NCBI GenBank assembly: GCA_003222635.1
Contig: QHWQ01000001.1
Coordinates: 4,941 to 59,188, forward strand
Direction of reading: 5' to 3'
Source of the DNA: Acidobacteriota bacterium
GTDB lineage: Bacteria > Acidobacteriota > Vicinamibacteria > Vicinamibacterales > UBA2999
DNA length: 54,248 nt
Of the stretch, positions 1 through 8,587 are shown piece by piece. Both the position numbers and the translations under genes were made by a program. The stretch's first letter is position 1. Every line of letters begins with the position of its first letter. Below the pieces are notes generated by a model. It was not told the origin of the DNA. It did not search any database and worked only from the letters and a program-made list of their open reading frames with translations.

Positions 1-2
1 AG

Positions 3-911
3 TCGAAGCTTCAGTCGGCGAAGGAGCGGCTGCACGATCTCAATCCGCACGTCGAGATCGACACATACGAGACGACAGTCACCTCCGAGAACGCGCTCGA
101 TCTGTTCAAGGACTACGACGTCATCCTCGACGGGACTGACAACTTCCCGACCCGCTATCTGGTCAACGACGCATGCGTGCTGACGGGCAAGCCGAACGCC
201 TACGGCAGCATCTTCCGTTTCGAGGGACAGGCGTCGGTCTTCGGCACGAAGGAAGGTCCGTGCTATCGCTGCCTCTATCCAGAGCCGCCGCCGCCGGGAC
301 TGGTGCCCAGCTGCGCGGAGGGTGGAGTGCTCGGCGTACTGCCGGGAATCATCGGCGTCATCCAGGCGACAGAAGCGATCAAGTTGGTCACCGGCATCGG
401 TGAGCCGCTGATCGGACGCTTTCTGATCTACGACGCGCTCAAGATGCGCTTCCGCGAGCTGAAGCTGCGCAAGGATCCGGATTGCCCGGTGTGCGGCACG
501 CATCCGACCGTAACGAAGCTCATTGACTACGAACAGTTCTGCGGCATCCGCCCCGAGCCGGCGGCTGCGCAGCAGGCAGGAGCAGCCGTGAACGAATGGG
601 AGACGACGTCTGTCGATCTGAAGAAGCGGCTCGATGCGGGTGATGACGTGTTCATCCTCGACGTGCGCGAGCCGAACGAGTATCAGATCTGCAAGATTCC
701 GGGGTCGGTCCTGATTCCGCTCGGCGAGCTGCCGAGGCGTTATGCCGAGCTGCCGAAGGACAAGGACATCGTCGCGCACTGCAAGATGGGCGGGCGCAGC
801 GCAAAAGCCACGGAATTCCTGCAATCCGTCGGGTTCAAGCGGGTCAAGAACCTGAAGGGCGGAATCCTCGACTGGATCGATAGGGTCGACCCTTCCCAGC
901 CAAAATATTAA
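3..911 (+). CDS. moeB: MoeB/ThiF-type adenylyltransferase with C-terminal rhodanese domain (5' end cut off)
   Basis: The reading frame is open from base 3, so the start lies outside the window. The visible part opens in the E1-like adenylyltransferase domain, with the conserved DGTDNFPTRYLVND segment, then CYRCLYPEPPPPG, a GVLGVLPGIIG stretch and a CPVC zinc-binding pair. A linker leads to a rhodanese domain with LDVREPNEY and an active-site loop HCKMGGRSAK carrying the persulfide cysteine. Proteins of this MOCS3/MoeBR layout adenylate the C-terminal glycine of a ubiquitin-like sulfur carrier (MoaD, ThiS or CysO type) and pass sulfur to it through the rhodanese cysteine. The neighbouring cysteine desulfurase IscS is a plausible sulfur donor (inference). 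The physiological partner could be MoaD or ThiS; the sequence cannot decide. Confidence 0.9.
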   Translation, partial: SKLQSAKERLHDLNPHVEIDTYETTVTSENALDLFKDYDVILDGTDNFPTRYLVNDACVLTGKPNAYGSIFRFEGQASVFGTKEGPCYRCLYPEPPPPGLVPSCAEGGVLGVLPGIIGVIQATEAIKLVTGIGEPLIGRFLIYDALKMRFRELKLRKDPDCPVCGTHPTVTKLIDYEQFCGIRPEPAAAQQAGAAVNEWETTSVDLKKRLDAGDDVFILDVREPNEYQICKIPGSVLIPLGELPRRYAELPKDKDIVAHCKMGGRSAKATEFLQSVGFKRVKNLKGGILDWIDRVDPSQPKY

Positions 912-924
912 AACCCGACCTTTC

Positions 925-956
925 TTGACGGATTTCGGCTGGACTCGTTATAAAAT
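925..956 (+). promoter_or_regulatory. Sigma-70-type promoter of the isc operon
   Basis: A TTGACG box at 925-930 is followed after exactly 17 bases by TTATAA at 948-953; TATAAA one base further on is an equally good reading. The predicted transcription start is near 960, about 30 bases before the iscR ATG. It is one of the clearest housekeeping promoters in the window and would drive the whole isc operon. Confidence 0.75.
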
Positions 957-977
957 ACGACGATTGCAGTCGGATAT
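955..977. promoter_or_regulatory. Candidate Rrf2/IscR operator
   Basis: An imperfect inverted repeat lies across the predicted transcription start. Left half ATACGAC (955-961), seven-base spacer, right half GTCGGATAT (969-977). The CGAC/GTCG cores are exactly complementary and the outer ATA/TAT ends recall the E. coli type-1 IscR site, although the spacing differs. Its position just upstream of iscR suggests feedback repression by the Rrf2 protein encoded next; this is inference. Confidence 0.4.
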
Positions 978-989
978 ACCGGCAAGCCC

Positions 990-1445
990 ATGTTGAGACT
1001 GTCAAAGAAAGCTGATTACGCGCTCATGGCTATCAAACATCTCGCCCAGAAGCGCGATGTCTCATCGACGAGCGCCCGCGAGATCGCGGAGCAGTACGAC
1101 ATTCCGATCGAGCTGATGGCCAAGGTGCTTCAGCGCCTGGTGCGGATGCAGTTGCTGGCGTCGACGCAGGGTACGCGCGGCGGCTACATGCTCGGCCGGC
1201 CGGCGGCCAGCATCAGCGTGGCGGATGTGATCGAGGCGATTGACGGGCCGTTCACGGTCACCGCCTGCTCGACGGACAAACACGACTGCGAACAGTTCAA
1301 CAAGTGCAGCATCCGCGACCCGCTCTGGCGGATTCGCGAGCGGATTGCGGCGGCGCTTGGCACGGTGACGATTGCGGAGATTGCCGCCGAGAGCGTGCCG
1401 GTGACGGCCGCGCACGCAGCGGTGCTCCATCACGCGAGGTCCTGA
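990..1445 (+). CDS. iscR: Rrf2-family [2Fe-2S] transcriptional regulator, IscR-like
   Basis: A 151-residue protein. It opens with the Rrf2 winged-helix motif [14 protein letters not shown], includes the RGGY wing signature, and carries three cysteines, C93, C100 and C106, in the usual cluster loop. The spacing is C-x6-C-x5-C, one residue longer in the first gap than E. coli IscR (C-x5-C-x5-C). In this family the cluster senses Fe-S status and controls Fe-S assembly genes. The gene is first in the isc operon, behind a strong promoter with a candidate operator, which fits autoregulation. The C-terminal tail (about 20 residues, rich in Ala and His) is not a conserved part of the family. Confidence 0.93.
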   Translation: MLRLSKKADYALMAIKHLAQKRDVSSTSAREIAEQYDIPIELMAKVLQRLVRMQLLASTQGTRGGYMLGRPAASISVADVIEAIDGPFTVTACSTDKHDCEQFNKCSIRDPLWRIRERIAAALGTVTIAEIAAESVPVTAAHAAVLHHARS

Positions 1446-1447
1446 CG

Positions 1448-2662
1448 ATGAAGCTCCCGATTTACATGGACTACCACGCGACGACGCCGGTCGATCCGCG
1501 CGTGCTCGACGCGATGATGCCGTACTTCCGCGAGAAGTTCGGCAACGCGGCGAGCCGCAACCATCCGTTCGGGTGGGAGGCGGAGGACGCGGTCGAGGCC
1601 GCGCGCAAGCAGGTGGCGGATCTCATCGGCGCCAACGCGAAAGAACTGATCTTCACGAGCGGCGCGACCGAGTCGAACAACCTCGCGATCAAGGGCGTCG
1701 CGGAGATGTACCGCGAGAAGGGCAACCACATCATCACGTGCGTCACCGAGCACAAGGCGGTGATCGACACGTGCAAGAAGCTCGAGAAGCAGGGGCTGCG
1801 CGTCACCTACCTGCCGGTGCAGAAGGACGGGCGCATCGACCTCGACGAGCTGCGCGCCGCGATCACGGACAAGACGATCCTCATCACGATCATGACCGCC
1901 AACAACGAGATCGGCGTCGTCCAGCCGATCGCCGAGATTGGCGCGATCGCGAAGGAGAGGGGGATCCTCTTCCACACCGACGCGGTGCAGGCGGTCGGCA
2001 AGATTCCGTTCGACGTCAACGCGCTGAAAGTCGACCTCGTGTCGATCAGCGCGCACAAGATTTACGGGCCGAAGGGCGTCGGCGCGCTGTATGTGCGCCG
2101 CCGCAACCCGCGCGTGCTGCTGGCCGAGCAGATCAGCGGCGGCGGCCACGAGCGCGGCATGCGGTCAGGCACGCTGAACGTGACCGGCATCGTCGGCCTC
2201 GGCAAGGCCGCGGAGCTGTGCAGGCAGGACATGGAGAAGGACACCGAGCGGCTGCGCACGCTGCGCGATCGCCTGAACCAGAAGCTGCACGAGAACCTCG
2301 ACGAGATTTACATCAACGGCTCGATGGAGCACCGGCTCCCGCACAACCTCAATATCAGCTTCGCTTACGTCGAGGGCGAGTCGCTGTTGATGGGCATCAA
2401 CGATGTCGCGGTGTCGTCGGGCTCGGCCTGCACGTCCGCGAGTCTCGAGCCGTCCTACGTGCTCAAGGCGCTTGGCGCCGGCGACGACCTGGCGCATTCC
2501 TCGATCCGCTTCGGCCTCGGCCGGTGGACGACGGACGAAGAGGTCGACTACGTCGTCGACAAGCTGACGAAGGTCGTGCGGCGGCTGCGCGAGATGTCGC
2601 CGCTCTACGAGATGGTCAAGGAGGGAGTCGATCTCTCCAAGATGCAATGGGTGACGCATTAA
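1448..2662 (+). CDS. iscS: Cysteine desulfurase IscS
   Basis: A 404-residue PLP enzyme, the same length as E. coli IscS. The ATG at 1448 is two bases after the iscR stop and gives the standard [14 protein letters not shown] start. The PLP lysine is K204 in [10 protein letters not shown], and the mobile active-site cysteine is C328 in [13 protein letters not shown], the full-length loop of group I enzymes. It converts cysteine to alanine and leaves a persulfide that feeds IscU and possibly the rhodanese domain of the upstream MoeB-like protein. The C terminus keeps the IscU-interacting LSKMQW region. A longer open frame starting at 1304 overlaps iscR and is not supported. Confidence 0.97.
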   Translation: MKLPIYMDYHATTPVDPRVLDAMMPYFREKFGNAASRNHPFGWEAEDAVEAARKQVADLIGANAKELIFTSGATESNNLAIKGVAEMYREKGNHIITCVTEHKAVIDTCKKLEKQGLRVTYLPVQKDGRIDLDELRAAITDKTILITIMTANNEIGVVQPIAEIGAIAKERGILFHTDAVQAVGKIPFDVNALKVDLVSISAHKIYGPKGVGALYVRRRNPRVLLAEQISGGGHERGMRSGTLNVTGIVGLGKAAELCRQDMEKDTERLRTLRDRLNQKLHENLDEIYINGSMEHRLPHNLNISFAYVEGESLLMGINDVAVSSGSACTSASLEPSYVLKALGAGDDLAHSSIRFGLGRWTTDEEVDYVVDKLTKVVRRLREMSPLYEMVKEGVDLSKMQWVTH

Positions 2663-2683
2663 CGCCCCGCAGGAGATAACGAA

Positions 2684-3115
2684 ATGGCTTACTCAAACAA
2701 GGTCGTCGATCACTACGAGAACCCGCGCAACGTCGGGTCGTTGCCGAAGGATGACGTGAACGTCGGCACCGGCCTCGTCGGCGCGCCGGAGTGCGGCGAC
2801 GTGATGAAGCTGCAGGTGAAGGTGAACCCCGAGACGGGGGTCATCGACGACGCGAAGTTCAAGACGTTCGGGTGCGGATCGGCCATCGCCAGCTCCAGCC
2901 TCGCGACCGAGTGGCTGAAGGGCAAGACGGTCGAGCAGGCGCTCGCGATCAAGAACACCGAGATCGTCGCGGAGCTGTCGCTGCCGCCGGTGAAGATCCA
3001 CTGCTCGGTCCTCGCCGAGGACGCGATCAAGGCGGCGATTGCCGACTACAAGAAGAAGCAGGACGAGGCGAAGGGCGTGCAACCCGCCGCCGAGCACGCG
3101 CAACCGAGCGCGTAA
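2684..3115 (+). CDS. iscU: Fe-S cluster scaffold protein IscU
   Basis: A 143-residue scaffold with the three ligand cysteines C37 (PECGD), C64 (FGCGSA) and C107 (KIHCSVLAE), and the LPPVK motif at 100-104 recognised by the HscA chaperone. It receives sulfur from IscS and builds [2Fe-2S] and [4Fe-4S] clusters for transfer by HscA/HscB. A good ribosome-binding site (AGGAG) lies about ten bases before the ATG. The last 15 or so residues are an extra Ala/Glu/Gln-rich tail beyond the usual 128-residue length. Confidence 0.97.
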   Translation: MAYSNKVVDHYENPRNVGSLPKDDVNVGTGLVGAPECGDVMKLQVKVNPETGVIDDAKFKTFGCGSAIASSSLATEWLKGKTVEQALAIKNTEIVAELSLPPVKIHCSVLAEDAIKAAIADYKKKQDEAKGVQPAAEHAQPSA

Positions 3116-3134
3116 ACGGAGCGTCGTAACCAAC

Positions 3135-3461
3135 GTGATCGAGATCTCCGAGACCGCCGCGAGGAAGATCAGGTCGCTGATGGCCAAGCAGGGCATCAGC
3201 GAGGGCGGTCTCCGTGTGGGCGTGAAAGGCGGCGGCTGCTCGGGTCTCAGCTACACGTTCGCGTGGGAGAAGGAGCCGCGCCTCGGCGACGAGGTGTTCG
3301 AGGGGCCCGAGGGCGCGAAGATCTTCGTCGACAAGAAGAGCCATCTGTTTCTCGACGGCACGACGCTCGACTACGACACCGCGCTCCTGGGCAAAGGCTT
3401 CGTCTTTCACAACCCGAACGCGAAGTCGACCTGCGGCTGCGGCAGTTCCTTCGGCGCCTAG
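3135..3461 (+). CDS. iscA: A-type Fe-S carrier protein IscA
   Basis: Starting at GTG 3135 the protein has 108 residues, against 107 for E. coli IscA. C35 (GGGCSGLSY) and the CGC pair C100/C102 are the A-type ligands. It carries iron or clusters from IscU to [4Fe-4S] client enzymes. An upstream in-frame ATG at 3039 would add 32 arginine-rich residues lying inside iscU; it is rejected because family homology begins at IEISETAA. GGAG at 3118-3121 is a slightly distant ribosome-binding site. Confidence 0.93.
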   Translation: MIEISETAARKIRSLMAKQGISEGGLRVGVKGGGCSGLSYTFAWEKEPRLGDEVFEGPEGAKIFVDKKSHLFLDGTTLDYDTALLGKGFVFHNPNAKSTCGCGSSFGA

Positions 3462-3487
3462 AGCGCCGGGGAGCAGCCATCAAGCTC

Positions 3488-4222
3488 ATGACTCCCGAAC
3501 CGATTCCAGTCCGCTCACCGTCAATGCTCGAGTGCCGCAACTGCGGCGCGGGCGCTCCCGTCGACGAGCACTTCTGCCCGCAGTGCAGCCGCATCCTCGC
3601 GCTCGGGCGCCACGGCGACTACTTCTCGTTCCTCGGCCTGCCGCGCACGCTCGTCATCGACGCGAACGATCTCGAACGCCGGTTCCGCGACTTGAGCCGC
3701 AAGTTTCATCCCGACTACTTCTACAACGCGTCGCCGACCGAACGGCTGGCGAGCCTGGAACGCTCGTCGTATCTGAACGACGCGTATCGGGCGCTGAGGA
3801 ATCCGGTCTCGCGCATCGAGCATCTGCTCGCGATCGAAGGCTTGCCGTCGGCGAAGTCGGAAGAGGCGACCGCGAAGGTGCCGCCGTCGCTGCTCGAGGA
3901 AGTGTTCGCGCTCAACGAGGAGCTGGACGAGATTCGCGACCTGCGCGAGTCAGGCGCCGATCCGGAACGGCTGCGCGCGCGCCTCGAGCAGGCGCGCGCG
4001 CCCATCGAGGCCAAGCGCGAGGAGCACGAGCGGCAGCTGCAGGAGCTGAGCGCGCGTTGGGACGCGCAGCTCGCCCCGAGCGGAGTCGAGGGGGAGAATG
4101 CGTCCGCCGAGGACAAGCGCGCGACGCTCGATGCGTTGCGCGAGCGTCTGCTCGAGCGCAACTACATCAACAACCTGCTCGCGTCGATCGAGCGCGAGAT
4201 GACGGCGGTTCCTCATGGGTAA
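3488..4222 (+). CDS. hscB: J-domain co-chaperone HscB with N-terminal zinc-finger motif
   Basis: A 244-residue protein, much longer than E. coli HscB (171). An N-terminal tetracysteine motif, C16-x2-C19 and C30-x2-C33 (CRNCG...CPQC), precedes the J domain with its HPD tripeptide in KFHPDYF. The C-terminal IscU-binding domain is stretched by a highly charged, probably coiled-coil segment (about residues 155-225) before the terminal [16 protein letters not shown] helix. HscB delivers IscU to HscA and stimulates its ATPase. The zinc-finger module resembles that of animal HSCB more than the E. coli protein. The start could be ATG 3524, which still keeps the cysteines. The end overlaps hscA by eight bases. 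Confidence 0.92.
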   Translation: MTPEPIPVRSPSMLECRNCGAGAPVDEHFCPQCSRILALGRHGDYFSFLGLPRTLVIDANDLERRFRDLSRKFHPDYFYNASPTERLASLERSSYLNDAYRALRNPVSRIEHLLAIEGLPSAKSEEATAKVPPSLLEEVFALNEELDEIRDLRESGADPERLRARLEQARAPIEAKREEHERQLQELSARWDAQLAPSGVEGENASAEDKRATLDALRERLLERNYINNLLASIEREMTAVPHG

Positions 4223-6059
4223 GGTGGTCGGCATCGATCTCGGGACGACCAACAGTCTCGTCGCCTATGTCGAGAACGGCCGACCGATTGTCATCCGCGA
4301 CGACAGCGGCGATGCGCTCGTCCCGTCCGTCGTGTCCGTCGGCGAAGACGGCACGATCTTCGTCGGCCGCGAGGCGCAGCGGCGCCTGCTGACCGCGCCG
4401 TCGCGCTCGGTGTACTCGGTCAAGCGGTTCATGGGGCGCGGTATCGAGGATGTTCACGGCGAGGCCGCGCTGCTGCCGTTCCGCGTGTCCGGTGATCCGG
4501 GAGGCGTAGTCCGCATCGGCATCGCGGATCGTGAGTTCACGCCTCCGGAGATTTCCGCATTCGTCCTGCGCGAGCTGAAGCGTCGCGCCGAGGAGCATTT
4601 CCAGAAGAGCGGCGAGTTCGACTTCGAGGTCGATCGCGCGGTCATCACGGTTCCCGCGTACTTCAATGACGCGCAGAGAACCGCGACGCGCGATGCGGGG
4701 CGGCTGGCAGGCCTCGAGGTGCTGCGCATCATCAACGAGCCGACCGCAGCGTCGCTCGCCTACGGACTCGACAAGCGCAATCGCGGAACCATCGCGGTGT
4801 ACGACCTCGGCGGCGGCACATTCGACATTTCGATCCTGCGCGTCGAGGATGGCGTGTTCCAGGTCCTTTCCACGAACGGCGACACGCATCTCGGCGGCGA
4901 CGACATCGATCGGCTGCTTGTCGAGATCGTGCTCGAGCAGACCGGGCAAAAAGAATTAGCTGCGATTGAAACGATTCGGCGCGCGGCGATACAGGCGAAG
5001 TGGGATCTCTCAGACGTCGAGGAGACCGAGATCCGTATCGAGCCGTCGGGCGCCGTGCCGGCGGGCTATCGCAAGCGCATCACGCGCGCGGAGTTCGAAC
5101 GCCTGATTCGTCCGCTCATCGATCGAACACTCGACCCGTGCCGTCAGGCCCTTGCCGATGCCGGACTCGAGGCGAAGGACATCGACGAAGCCGTGCTCGT
5201 CGGCGGATCGACCCGCATCCCGCTCGTGCGCCAAGTCGTCGAGGAGCTGTTCGGGCGCGAGCCGCACAGCGAGCTCAATCCAGACGAGGTCGTCGCCCTC
5301 GGCGCCGCCGTGCAGGCCGACATTCTCATCAGCGGCCGCCGCGAGATGCTCCTGCTCGACGTCACGCCGCTCTCGCTCGGCATCGAGACGATGGGCGGCG
5401 TGGTGTCGAAGATCATCATGCGCAACTCGACGATCCCGGCGAGCGGACGCGAGATGTTCACGACGGGCGTCGACAATCAGACTGGCGTCGACATCCATGT
5501 CGTGCAGGGCGAGCGCGAGCTCGTGGTCGATAACCGTTCGCTCGCGCATCTTCATCTGCAGGGAATTCCGCCGATGGTCGCCGGGCTGCCGCGCATCGAG
5601 GTGCGGTTCCAGATCGACGCGAACGGCATCCTCAGCGTCGCGGCGCGCGAGCTGCGCACGGAAATCGAGCAGACGATCGAGGTGAAGCCGTCCTACGGCC
5701 TCACCGATCAGGAAGTCGAGCGGATGCTCATCGAGTCGTTCGAGCACGCCGAAGCCGACTTCGAGGCGCGTCTGCTCATCGAGGCGCGCAACGAGGCCGA
5801 GAGCGTCATCCAGGCCACCGAAAAGGTGCTGCGGCGCGCGCAGATCGACGGCGCCGCCCCCGAGCTGCTCGAGCCGGGCGAACGCGAGCGGATCGAAACG
5901 GCCGTCGCCGAGCTGAAGGCGGTGATGGGCGGAAACGCTCGCGCGCCCATCCAGGACAGGACGCACGCGCTCAATCACGCGACGCAGCATCTTGCCGAGG
6001 CAACGATGAACCGCACAGTGCGCGAGGCGCTGGCCGGCCGCAACGTAAAGGACGTGTGA
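4215..6059 (+). CDS. hscA: Hsp70-type chaperone HscA
   Basis: A 614-residue Hsp70 (E. coli HscA: 616). The actin-like ATPase signatures are in place: GIDLGTTNS near the N terminus, [10 protein letters not shown], and [12 protein letters not shown]. The substrate-binding domain and helical lid follow. With HscB it drives cluster release from IscU through recognition of the LPPVK motif. Placement between hscB and fdx, with overlapping starts, assigns it to HscA rather than DnaK; it also lacks the long disordered DnaK tail. Confidence 0.96.
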   Translation: MGKVVGIDLGTTNSLVAYVENGRPIVIRDDSGDALVPSVVSVGEDGTIFVGREAQRRLLTAPSRSVYSVKRFMGRGIEDVHGEAALLPFRVSGDPGGVVRIGIADREFTPPEISAFVLRELKRRAEEHFQKSGEFDFEVDRAVITVPAYFNDAQRTATRDAGRLAGLEVLRIINEPTAASLAYGLDKRNRGTIAVYDLGGGTFDISILRVEDGVFQVLSTNGDTHLGGDDIDRLLVEIVLEQTGQKELAAIETIRRAAIQAKWDLSDVEETEIRIEPSGAVPAGYRKRITRAEFERLIRPLIDRTLDPCRQALADAGLEAKDIDEAVLVGGSTRIPLVRQVVEELFGREPHSELNPDEVVALGAAVQADILISGRREMLLLDVTPLSLGIETMGGVVSKIIMRNSTIPASGREMFTTGVDNQTGVDIHVVQGERELVVDNRSLAHLHLQGIPPMVAGLPRIEVRFQIDANGILSVAARELRTEIEQTIEVKPSYGLTDQEVERMLIESFEHAEADFEARLLIEARNEAESVIQATEKVLRRAQIDGAAPELLEPGERERIETAVAELKAVMGGNARAPIQDRTHALNHATQHLAEATMNRTVREALAGRNVKDV

Positions 6060-6475
6060 TGCCGAAGGTCACTTTCATCAAGGACGGCAAGGCCACGACC
6101 GTCGAGTTCGAGCAGGGGAAGCTCCCGTACGAGCACCATGGACTGCCCGAATCGTTCCTCGACGTCGCGATGAATTTCGGGATTCCGCTCGAGCACGCCT
6201 GCGGCGGCAGCTGCGCCTGCACGACGTGTCACCTCTACATCAAGGAAGGCGAGCAGAACCTCAGCGAGCCGGAGGATAAGGAGCTCGATCGGCTCGACAC
6301 CGCGTGGGATCTCCGGACGAACTCGCGGCTCGGCTGCCAGGCCGTCATCAGCGGCGATGTCGTCGTCGAGTTCCCGATGTATACCCGCAATTACGTACAG
6401 GAGGGCGGCGCGATTCAGCTGGGCAAGTCGGACCAGACGGAAGACGAAAAGAAAGCGGCGGAGGTGCGGCCGTGA
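6059..6475 (+). CDS. fdx: Adrenodoxin-type [2Fe-2S] ferredoxin of the isc operon
   Basis: A 138-residue ferredoxin. Ligands C48, C54, C57 and C93 fit the C-x5-C-x2-C...C pattern, with one extra cysteine (C52) inside the loop. It supplies electrons for cluster assembly on IscU. The ATG shares its first base with the hscA stop (TGATG), so translation is coupled; a GTG three bases earlier is less likely. A charged tail of about 25 residues exceeds the 111-residue E. coli protein. The stop overlaps the start of iscX in GTGA. Confidence 0.95.
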   Translation: MPKVTFIKDGKATTVEFEQGKLPYEHHGLPESFLDVAMNFGIPLEHACGGSCACTTCHLYIKEGEQNLSEPEDKELDRLDTAWDLRTNSRLGCQAVISGDVVVEFPMYTRNYVQEGGAIQLGKSDQTEDEKKAAEVRP

Positions 6476-6675
6476 AGTGGACCGACGCGGAGGACATCGG
6501 CATCGCGCTCAGCGAAAAGTTTCCCCAGATGGACCCGCTTGCCGTAAGATTCACCGACCTGCGCGAGCGCGTCCTTCAGCTCGACGGGTTCGACGACGAC
6601 CCGAAGACCTCGAACGAGCCGAAGCTCGAGGCTATCCAGATGGCTTGGTACGAGGAATGGAAGGACAAGGGGTAA
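6472..6675 (+). CDS. iscX: IscX, Fe-S assembly accessory protein
   Basis: A 67-residue acidic protein with GTG start, matching the 66-residue E. coli IscX: KWTDAEDIGIAL at the N terminus, VRFTDLRERV in the middle, DDDPKTSNE and a final AWYEEW helix. IscX binds IscS and iron and modulates sulfur transfer. It is the last isc gene here, as in Proteobacteria, and its start overlaps the fdx stop. A longer frame opening at 6304 lies inside fdx and is not real. Confidence 0.93.
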   Translation: MKWTDAEDIGIALSEKFPQMDPLAVRFTDLRERVLQLDGFDDDPKTSNEPKLEAIQMAWYEEWKDKG

Positions 6676-6676
6676 T

Positions 6677-7042
6677 ATGCGGGCCTTCTTCATCGGGCTG
6701 CTGGTTTTCGGCGCCGCACACGCAGCGTCGGCGCAGCAGACCTCGGTCGACGTGAAGCGCCTGCCGATCGATCTCACGAAAATCACCCGTGATCTCCGAC
6801 AGTCGGCTGCCACCGAATCGCACAACGGCCTGCGCATCCGCTACAGCATCGCGGTCTACGGCACCGCGCCTCAGATCGAGCTCTTCACCAAGCAGGACAA
6901 CCTCGCCAACGGCCCGGTGCCGTTCGGGGCGCCGTCGCATCGCGACATGATCGAGCACGTCACCCCGATCGAATACCGCGCGCCGTACGCCGACATCGGC
7001 AACCTGATTCGCTGGCTCTCCGACAAGGCCAACAAGAAATAA
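6677..7042 (+). CDS. Small secreted protein of unknown function
   Basis: 121 residues with a clear signal peptide (MRAFFIGLLVFGAAHAASAQ) ending in an AxA-type cleavage site. The mature part, about 100 residues, has an LRIRYSIAVYGTAPQIELF beta stretch and a C-terminal IRWLSDKANKK, no cysteines and no motif I recognise. The start lies two bases after the iscX stop and the stop is ten bases before mqnB, so it is cotranscribed with both. No function can be assigned. Confidence 0.75.
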   Translation: MRAFFIGLLVFGAAHAASAQQTSVDVKRLPIDLTKITRDLRQSAATESHNGLRIRYSIAVYGTAPQIELFTKQDNLANGPVPFGAPSHRDMIEHVTPIEYRAPYADIGNLIRWLSDKANKK

Positions 7043-7052
7043 GATCCGGACT

Positions 7053-7736
7053 GTGCGCATCCTGATCGTCGCCGCGACGGCCGCGGAAATCGATCCGCTC
7101 GTCGCCGGGCTCAGGTTCTGTGCCGACGGCGATGCGCGTGTCACGCGCTGCAAGCGCGGCGCCCGCGACGTCGACGTGCTGACGACAGGCGTCGGCATGG
7201 TGGCGACCGCGGCGTGGTGCTCGCGCGTCCTCGCCATGGAAGAGAGCTACGACATGGCGCTGAACGTCGGCCTCTGCGGCAGCTTCGACACGTCGCTCGC
7301 GCCAGGCGCCGTCGTCCACGTCATCACCGAGCAAATGCCGGAGCTTGGCGCCGAGGATGACGAGGCGTTCATCAGCCTCCAGCAGCTGGGACTGGTCGAG
7401 AAGAACGAGTTTCCGTATCAGGCGGGGCGGCTGATGAATGCGGGACCACCGCTGAACGAGGTCCTGCTGCGCCTGCCCGGCGTGCACGGCATCACGGTCA
7501 ACACGGTGCATGGCAACGAGCAGACGATCGCCGCCGTGCGGCGGCGCTGCGCGGCGCAGGTGGAGAGCATGGAGGGCGCGGCGTTCATGTATGCCTGCCT
7601 GATGCATCAGATTCCGTTTGCGGAAGTGCGCGCGGTCTCGAACGTCGTCGAGCGGAGGAATCGCGGGGCGTGGAAGATCGAGGAGGCGGTTCATAATCTG
7701 AATGCGATCGCGCTGCAGATCATCGATCACGCATGA
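7053..7736 (+). CDS. mqnB: Futalosine hydrolase MqnB
   Basis: 227 residues of the nucleoside phosphorylase/hydrolase fold, with GTG start. RILIVAATAAEIDPL at the N terminus, NVGLCGSFD in the base-binding region and the VESMEGAAF motif holding the ribose-binding Met-Glu pair are typical of futalosine hydrolases. The enzyme removes hypoxanthine (or adenine from aminofutalosine) in menaquinone synthesis by the futalosine route, giving dehypoxanthine futalosine. The next gene, mqnD, overlaps by four bases and belongs to the same pathway, which favours MqnB over an MTA/SAH nucleosidase. Confidence 0.92.
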   Translation: MRILIVAATAAEIDPLVAGLRFCADGDARVTRCKRGARDVDVLTTGVGMVATAAWCSRVLAMEESYDMALNVGLCGSFDTSLAPGAVVHVITEQMPELGAEDDEAFISLQQLGLVEKNEFPYQAGRLMNAGPPLNEVLLRLPGVHGITVNTVHGNEQTIAAVRRRCAAQVESMEGAAFMYACLMHQIPFAEVRAVSNVVERRNRGAWKIEEAVHNLNAIALQIIDHA

Positions 7737-8587
7737 AGCTGACGCTTGCCTTCTCGCCCTGTCCGAACGACTGTTTCATGTTCGACGCGCTCGTCCACCA
7801 GCGCATCGACTGTGAGGGGCTCGAGTTCGACGTGCGGCTCGCGGACGTCGAGGCGCTGAACAAGGCGGCGTTTGCCGGAGACGTGGACGTCACCAAGCTG
7901 AGCTACCACGCCTACGCGTACTGCGCGCGTGACTACGTGCTGCTCGATGCGGGCAGCGCGCTCGGGCGCAACTGCGGTCCGCTGCTCGTCTCGAAGCGGC
8001 CGATCTCTCGCGAGGAGGTGGCATCAGGCGCGCTGCGCATCGCCATTCCCGGCACATACACGACGGCGAACTTCCTGCTCGGCCTCGCGTTTCCCGCCGC
8101 GCGCAACAAGACCGAGCTGCTGTTCTCGGACATCGAGCGGGCGGTGCTCGACGGCCGCTTCGATGCCGGGCTGATCATTCACGAGAACCGGTTCACCTAC
8201 GCGGCGAAGGGCCTGCAGAAGATCGTGGACCTCGGCGAGTTCTGGGAAGGCGAGACCGGCGCGCCGATTCCGCTGGGCGGCATCGTCGTGCGTCGATCGC
8301 TCCCGGATGCGGTGAAGGAGGCGGTGAACCGGCTCGTTCGCCGCAGCGTCGAATACGCGTTCGCGCACCGAAGCGCGAGCCTGCCGTACGTGCGCGCGCA
8401 CGCGCAGGAGATGAGCGAGCAGGTGATGTACCGGCACATTGATCTGTACGTGAACGACTTTTCAGTCGATCTCGGGCCCGACGGCCGTCGCGCGGTGGAG
8501 CTGCTGTTCGAGAAGGCGAAGGCGCTCGGCGTCATCCCGCCGATCGAGCAGCCGCTGTTTCTCGACCCGGGGCGCGTGCGCGTGTGA
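7733..8587 (+). CDS. mqnD: 1,4-dihydroxy-6-naphthoate synthase MqnD
   Basis: 284 residues. The FSPCPNDCFMFDALV start, the VTKLSYHAYAY stretch, and GLIIHENRFTY are signatures of MqnD, a periplasmic-binding-protein-like fold turned enzyme. It converts cyclic dehypoxanthine futalosine to 1,4-dihydroxy-6-naphthoate. The ATG overlaps the mqnB stop (ATGA). mqnA and mqnC are not in the window; mqnE is 5.4 kb away in the same direction. Confidence 0.94.
   Translation: MKLTLAFSPCPNDCFMFDALVHQRIDCEGLEFDVRLADVEALNKAAFAGDVDVTKLSYHAYAYCARDYVLLDAGSALGRNCGPLLVSKRPISREEVASGALRIAIPGTYTTANFLLGLAFPAARNKTELLFSDIERAVLDGRFDAGLIIHENRFTYAAKGLQKIVDLGEFWEGETGAPIPLGGIVVRRSLPDAVKEAVNRLVRRSVEYAFAHRSASLPYVRAHAQEMSEQVMYRHIDLYVNDFSVDLGPDGRRAVELLFEKAKALGVIPPIEQPLFLDPGRVRV

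Noticed and set aside
1430-2149. Long open frames on the strand opposite iscS, hscA and others, some above 300 codons
   Set aside because: High GC leaves few stops; their products are Arg/Ala/Asp-rich without motifs, and they are antisense to well-supported genes.
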